From: an uncultured Lachnospiraceae bacterium | GTDB taxonomy: Bacteria > Bacillota > Clostridia > Lachnospirales > Lachnospiraceae | Assembly: GCA_910579395.1 (NCBI GenBank) | Contig: CAJTUC010000003.1 | Coordinates: 153,469-217,468, forward strand | Length of the DNA: 64,000 bases | Direction of reading: 5' to 3' | In this document: positions 61,692 through 64,000 of the stretch, piece after piece | Position numbering within the stretch: the stretch's first letter is position 1 | Layout of the letters: every line of letters begins with the position of its first letter | Made by a program: the position numbers and the translations under genes | The notes under the pieces: model-generated | What the model saw: only the letters and a program-made list of their open reading frames with translations | The model's database searches: none | What the model was told of the DNA's origin: nothing

Positions 61692-63146
61692 ATGGTCATA
61701 AAACATAATTTGTCGGCGCAAAATGCAGATAGAATGTTTGTTCAGACCACAAAGGCGAAAGCTAAAAATATGGAAAAGCTTGCGTCAGGTTATAAAATTA
61801 ATCGTGCTGCAGATGATGCGGCAGGATTGTATATGTCCGAAAAGATGAGACGGCAGGTCAGGGGGCTGTCACAGGCCTCTTCCAATTGTCAGGAAGGTAT
61901 TTCTCTGGTTCAGATTGCGGATGGTGCGATGGAAGAGGTTCAAGACATGCTTCATCGAGGGAACGAATTATGCGTGAAAGCCGCAAACGGAACGCTGACG
62001 GTTGAGGATAGAAATTATATACATATGGAGATTCGGCAGCTACTGCAGGAAATTAACAATATCGGAGAAAGAACGACCTATAATGAGATTCCGATATTGC
62101 AGGGGACCGGATTTCGGTTTATAGAGGATGACCCATCGATTATTGCTGTTGGCGGGCTGCCGGACTGGGTTCCGGTTGGTTCAAAAAATAATCTGAGAGA
62201 AGAGTATATAACACAGGAAACCTATAAATATACGGATGTGAATGGTAATCCGGCAACACAGGTATTTGATATTACGCATGAGGCTGCGACGATAGATTTC
62301 AGGCAGTTTCATGGTTCGGAAAGCCAGATCAGGGAGTTGATAGGAAACGGGTTTTACAGTACATGCTGTACCTGTACCAATCACTATAGTATAAAATTTA
62401 CAGGAGGAACTTCCAGTAAATTAGAAGTCAGCGGCAATCATTTCATCTATAATATTGGAATTGAAGGCGCAAAAGATGCTTCTGAACTGATTCAACGTAT
62501 TATACAGGGGACGGATAATGGAAATCCCCGCGGTCATTTTACGAAAATGGTGGAAGACAACGGTAAATTGATCGTCTATGATGACCGTTGTAATGCGCCA
62601 AGACCGCAGCTGCCGGTCGGCAACGGTGCTACAGTTGGGAGCTGGGACGGATGGAAGAATCATCAATTTTGGATTCGTGCGCACGATGTTTATGGCAGAT
62701 TTGGCCCGGGAGTTGCCTATTCAATAGATGATGTACAGGACTTTGCCAGAAAACAGGGCGTTCATATACAGGCGGGATGTGAACCGGGACAGCATATCAA
62801 TATAGCGCTTCCTTTTATATCTACTCCAGTGATGGGAATCAGCCAGGTAGATGCGAGGACACAGGATGGCGCCAGTGCGGGTATCATTGCTTTTAAGAAG
62901 GCGATAGAATATGTGAGCGATGAAAGAAGCCGAATGGGTGCATATCAAAACCGCTTGGAACACACCATCAACAATTTGGATAATGTAGTCGAAAATACAC
63001 AAGCGTCCGAATCCAGAATTCGTGATGCGGATATAGCAAAGCTGATGGTAGAATTTGTAACGAAACAGGTTTTATCACAGACAGGGCAGGCAATGCTGGT
63101 TCAGAGTAATCAGAGCAGAGATGGGATATTGAGCCTGTTGCAATGA
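61692..63146 (+). CDS. Flagellin
   Basis: 484 residues, GGGAGGG before ATG. The N-terminal D0/D1 region (residues 1-135: VIKHNLSAQNADRMF, LASGYKINRAADDAAGLYMSEKMR) and C-terminal D1/D0 region (residues about 395-484: RSRMGAYQNRLEHTINNLDN, ending GQAMLVQSNQSRDGILSLLQ) are well conserved. The middle is divergent and contains a CCTC cysteine cluster near residue 224. The segment equivalent to the TLR5 contact reads MLHRGNELCVKAANG: Arg is kept but the second Arg is Asn. No poly-G tract. This flagellin may be one acceptor of the cluster's sugars; no Maf-type flagellin transferase is visible. Confidence 0.95.
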   Translation: MVIKHNLSAQNADRMFVQTTKAKAKNMEKLASGYKINRAADDAAGLYMSEKMRRQVRGLSQASSNCQEGISLVQIADGAMEEVQDMLHRGNELCVKAANGTLTVEDRNYIHMEIRQLLQEINNIGERTTYNEIPILQGTGFRFIEDDPSIIAVGGLPDWVPVGSKNNLREEYITQETYKYTDVNGNPATQVFDITHEAATIDFRQFHGSESQIRELIGNGFYSTCCTCTNHYSIKFTGGTSSKLEVSGNHFIYNIGIEGAKDASELIQRIIQGTDNGNPRGHFTKMVEDNGKLIVYDDRCNAPRPQLPVGNGATVGSWDGWKNHQFWIRAHDVYGRFGPGVAYSIDDVQDFARKQGVHIQAGCEPGQHINIALPFISTPVMGISQVDARTQDGASAGIIAFKKAIEYVSDERSRMGAYQNRLEHTINNLDNVVENTQASESRIRDADIAKLMVEFVTKQVLSQTGQAMLVQSNQSRDGILSLLQ

Positions 63147-63169
63147 TTTTTGATATGAAAAAGAGGAAT

Positions 63170-63207
63170 GCGTCTCTGGTTTAAAAAGAACCGGGGGCGC
63201 TTTGTTT
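63170..63207 (+). terminator. Terminator after flagellin
   Basis: A 12-base stem (63170-63181 with 63189-63200, including several G-U pairs) with a seven-base loop is followed by TTTGTTT. It sits 24 bases after the flagellin stop. Confidence 0.7.
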
Positions 63208-63318
63208 CTATCCTAAATTACAAGAAGCCACATATTTTTATTCAAATGTCCTGTAAAAGGACACACATTTGTTTCAAATATAATACAATATTTGTGTCAA
63301 AAGGTATGGAGAAAAATA
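63208..63318 (+). other. Gap between flagellin and IS66 with nested inverted repeats
   Basis: CAAATGT (63243-63249) and ACATTTG (63265-63271) enclose TGTCC/GGACA, giving an imperfect cruciform-like repeat. No gene seen. The GAAAAATA just before 63319 could be one copy of the 8-base target duplication of the IS66 element. Confidence 0.45.
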
Positions 63319-63417
63319 GTAAGCGTCAAATCCAACGCCTTGGATAGTCAGCGCTTTTATGCGATACTCTAAAGAACACAAAAAAACTAGTAGTTTTTTA
63401 GAGGAGGTAGAACTATC

Positions 63418-63807
63418 ATGGATCAGACAACCCACAACGTCCGCCGTGCAAACTGGCTGACTATCATCACCCAGTGTCAGGAAAGACCGGAAGGTATTTC
63501 CGTCAAACAATGGCTTTCCGACAATGGTGTAAAAGAAAAGGCGTATTATTACTGGCTCCGAAAATTTCGTAAAGAAGCCTATGCGCAAATGCAGCCCCCG
63601 GTTACAAATGAAAATCCGGGTAATGAAATTGCATTTACAGAGATAACAATCCCTGCCAAAACTGTACGGTCCTGCATTTCGTCACCTGCTGAACCGTATG
63701 AAAGCCCGGTGGCTGTTATCCGGTATAACGGCGTGTCGATTGGGATTTCCAATGAGATTTCTGACAGCCTGCTGTCAAGGATTCTCAGGGAGGTATCCCA
63801 TGCTTGA
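63418..63807 (+). CDS. tnpA: IS66-family accessory protein TnpA
   Basis: 129 residues. QTTHNVRRANWLTIITQCQERPEGISVKQWL with YYYWLRKFRKEA near residue 42 is the helix-turn-helix-like TnpA (Orf1) pattern of IS66. ATG has GAGGAGG upstream. It overlaps tnpB by eight bases, as is normal in this family. Confidence 0.87.
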   Translation: MDQTTHNVRRANWLTIITQCQERPEGISVKQWLSDNGVKEKAYYYWLRKFRKEAYAQMQPPVTNENPGNEIAFTEITIPAKTVRSCISSPAEPYESPVAVIRYNGVSIGISNEISDSLLSRILREVSHA

Positions 63808-64000
63808 GGATGCTGCAGGCATCCGCCGGGTGGTGCTTGCCTGTGGCACGGTGGATCTTCGCAAAGGCATAGACGGGCTTGCCATGATCATTGGTGACAA
63901 ATATAAGCAGAATCCCTTTGAAAAAGGCACGCTCTTTTTATTCTGCGGACAACGTTCAGACAGAATAAAAGGATTGCTGTGGCAGGGAACAGGCTTTCTT
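63800..64000 (+). CDS. tnpB: IS66-family accessory protein TnpB, 3' part outside window
   Basis: ATG 63800 with GGAGGT upstream. VVLACGTVDLRKGIDGLAMII and FLFCGQRSDRIKGLLWQGTGF are the diagnostic TnpB (Orf2) motifs. 67 codons are visible before the window ends. Confidence 0.9.
   Translation, partial: MLEDAAGIRRVVLACGTVDLRKGIDGLAMIIGDKYKQNPFEKGTLFLFCGQRSDRIKGLLWQGTGFL

Larger units (their letters stand above)
63319..64000 (+). mobile_element. IS66-family insertion sequence, left end, truncated by window
   Basis: The element begins with GTAAGCG at 63319, the typical IS66 terminal inverted repeat start, and carries the overlapping tnpA-tnpB gene pair. A hairpin (AAAAAACTA/TAGTTTTTT, 63379-63400) precedes the tnpA ribosome site GAGGAGG. 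The transposase gene tnpC and right end lie beyond the window. Confidence 0.85.

Noticed and set aside
63274..63588. Minus-strand open frame over the IS66 left end
   Set aside because: Overlaps tnpA and the terminal repeat in reverse, with no ribosome site or family resemblance; a shadow frame.
1..64000. Wzx/Wzy, oligosaccharyltransferase or Maf-type flagellin glycosyltransferase
   Set aside because: No open frame matches; only the PglK-like ABC flippase is a credible export protein.
1..64000. CRISPR arrays, tRNA or rRNA genes, invertible promoters
   Set aside because: No regularly spaced repeats, cloverleaf sequences, recombinase genes or long inverted repeats flanking promoters were seen.

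Overview
The window looks like a surface-glycan locus of a flagellated gut Clostridia, most likely Lachnospiraceae. The reasons are an AT-rich genome with strong AGGAGG-type ribosome binding sites, a Lachnospiraceae-style flagellin, a bifunctional fucokinase/GDP-fucose pyrophosphorylase (Fkp) for salvaging host fucose, and an IS66 element. Taxonomy is inference. Every gene I accept is on the + strand. Gaps are short and many genes overlap by 1-12 bases, so most of bases 1-53,100 could be read as a few very long operons.

Layout. (i) 1-2.5 kb: MBOAT acyltransferase plus AlgX/DHHW-like partner. (ii) 2.7-11.1 kb: CDP-sugar arm (glucose-1-phosphate cytidylyltransferase, CDP-glucose 4,6-dehydratase, SDR), together with a DRE-TIM aldolase, a ThDP acetolactate-synthase-like enzyme and a DXS-like enzyme, a set suited to making a branched-chain sugar. 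(iii) 11.2-28.9 kb: GtrA, Gmd and a long run of glycosyltransferases (GT2, GT4, two fucosyltransferase-like), mixed with methyltransferases, an acyltransferase and a radical SAM enzyme. (iv) 29-39.4 kb: legionaminic/sialic-type nonulosonate genes (LegB, PtmE-like, NeuD/LegH-like, NeuB, NeuC, NeuA, two Gfo/Idh enzymes, a formyltransferase). (v) 39.4-46.8 kb: acyltransferase, FkbM methyltransferase, deacetylase, then a small acyl assembly line (ACP, MaoC, ketoreductase, GNAT-like, FkbH). (vi) 46.8-54.6 kb: gene remnants, PglK-like ABC flippase, membrane protein, second MBOAT plus SGNH partner, GT4. (vii) 54.8-58.4 kb: a separate unit encoding an ATPase-methyltransferase fusion and three small unknown proteins. 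(viii) 58.5-64 kb: fkp, flagellin and IS66.

The main discovery is fourteen runs of 7-9 consecutive G, each inside a different gene between 2.1 and 51.3 kb and none in 51.3-64 kb. In seven genes the present run length keeps the full frame. In five it breaks the gene in two, and changing the run by one G rejoins the halves perfectly. In two it swaps or shortens the C-terminus. This is the signature of poly-G slipped-strand phase variation, as in Campylobacter contingency genes, but in a Clostridia-like genome and at exceptional density. The tracts sit in genes for precursor synthesis and decoration (acylation, methylation, formylation, deacetylation, acyl loading, CDP-sugar entry). They spare all recognisable soluble glycosyltransferases. 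The design suggests a constant backbone with combinatorially switched decorations.
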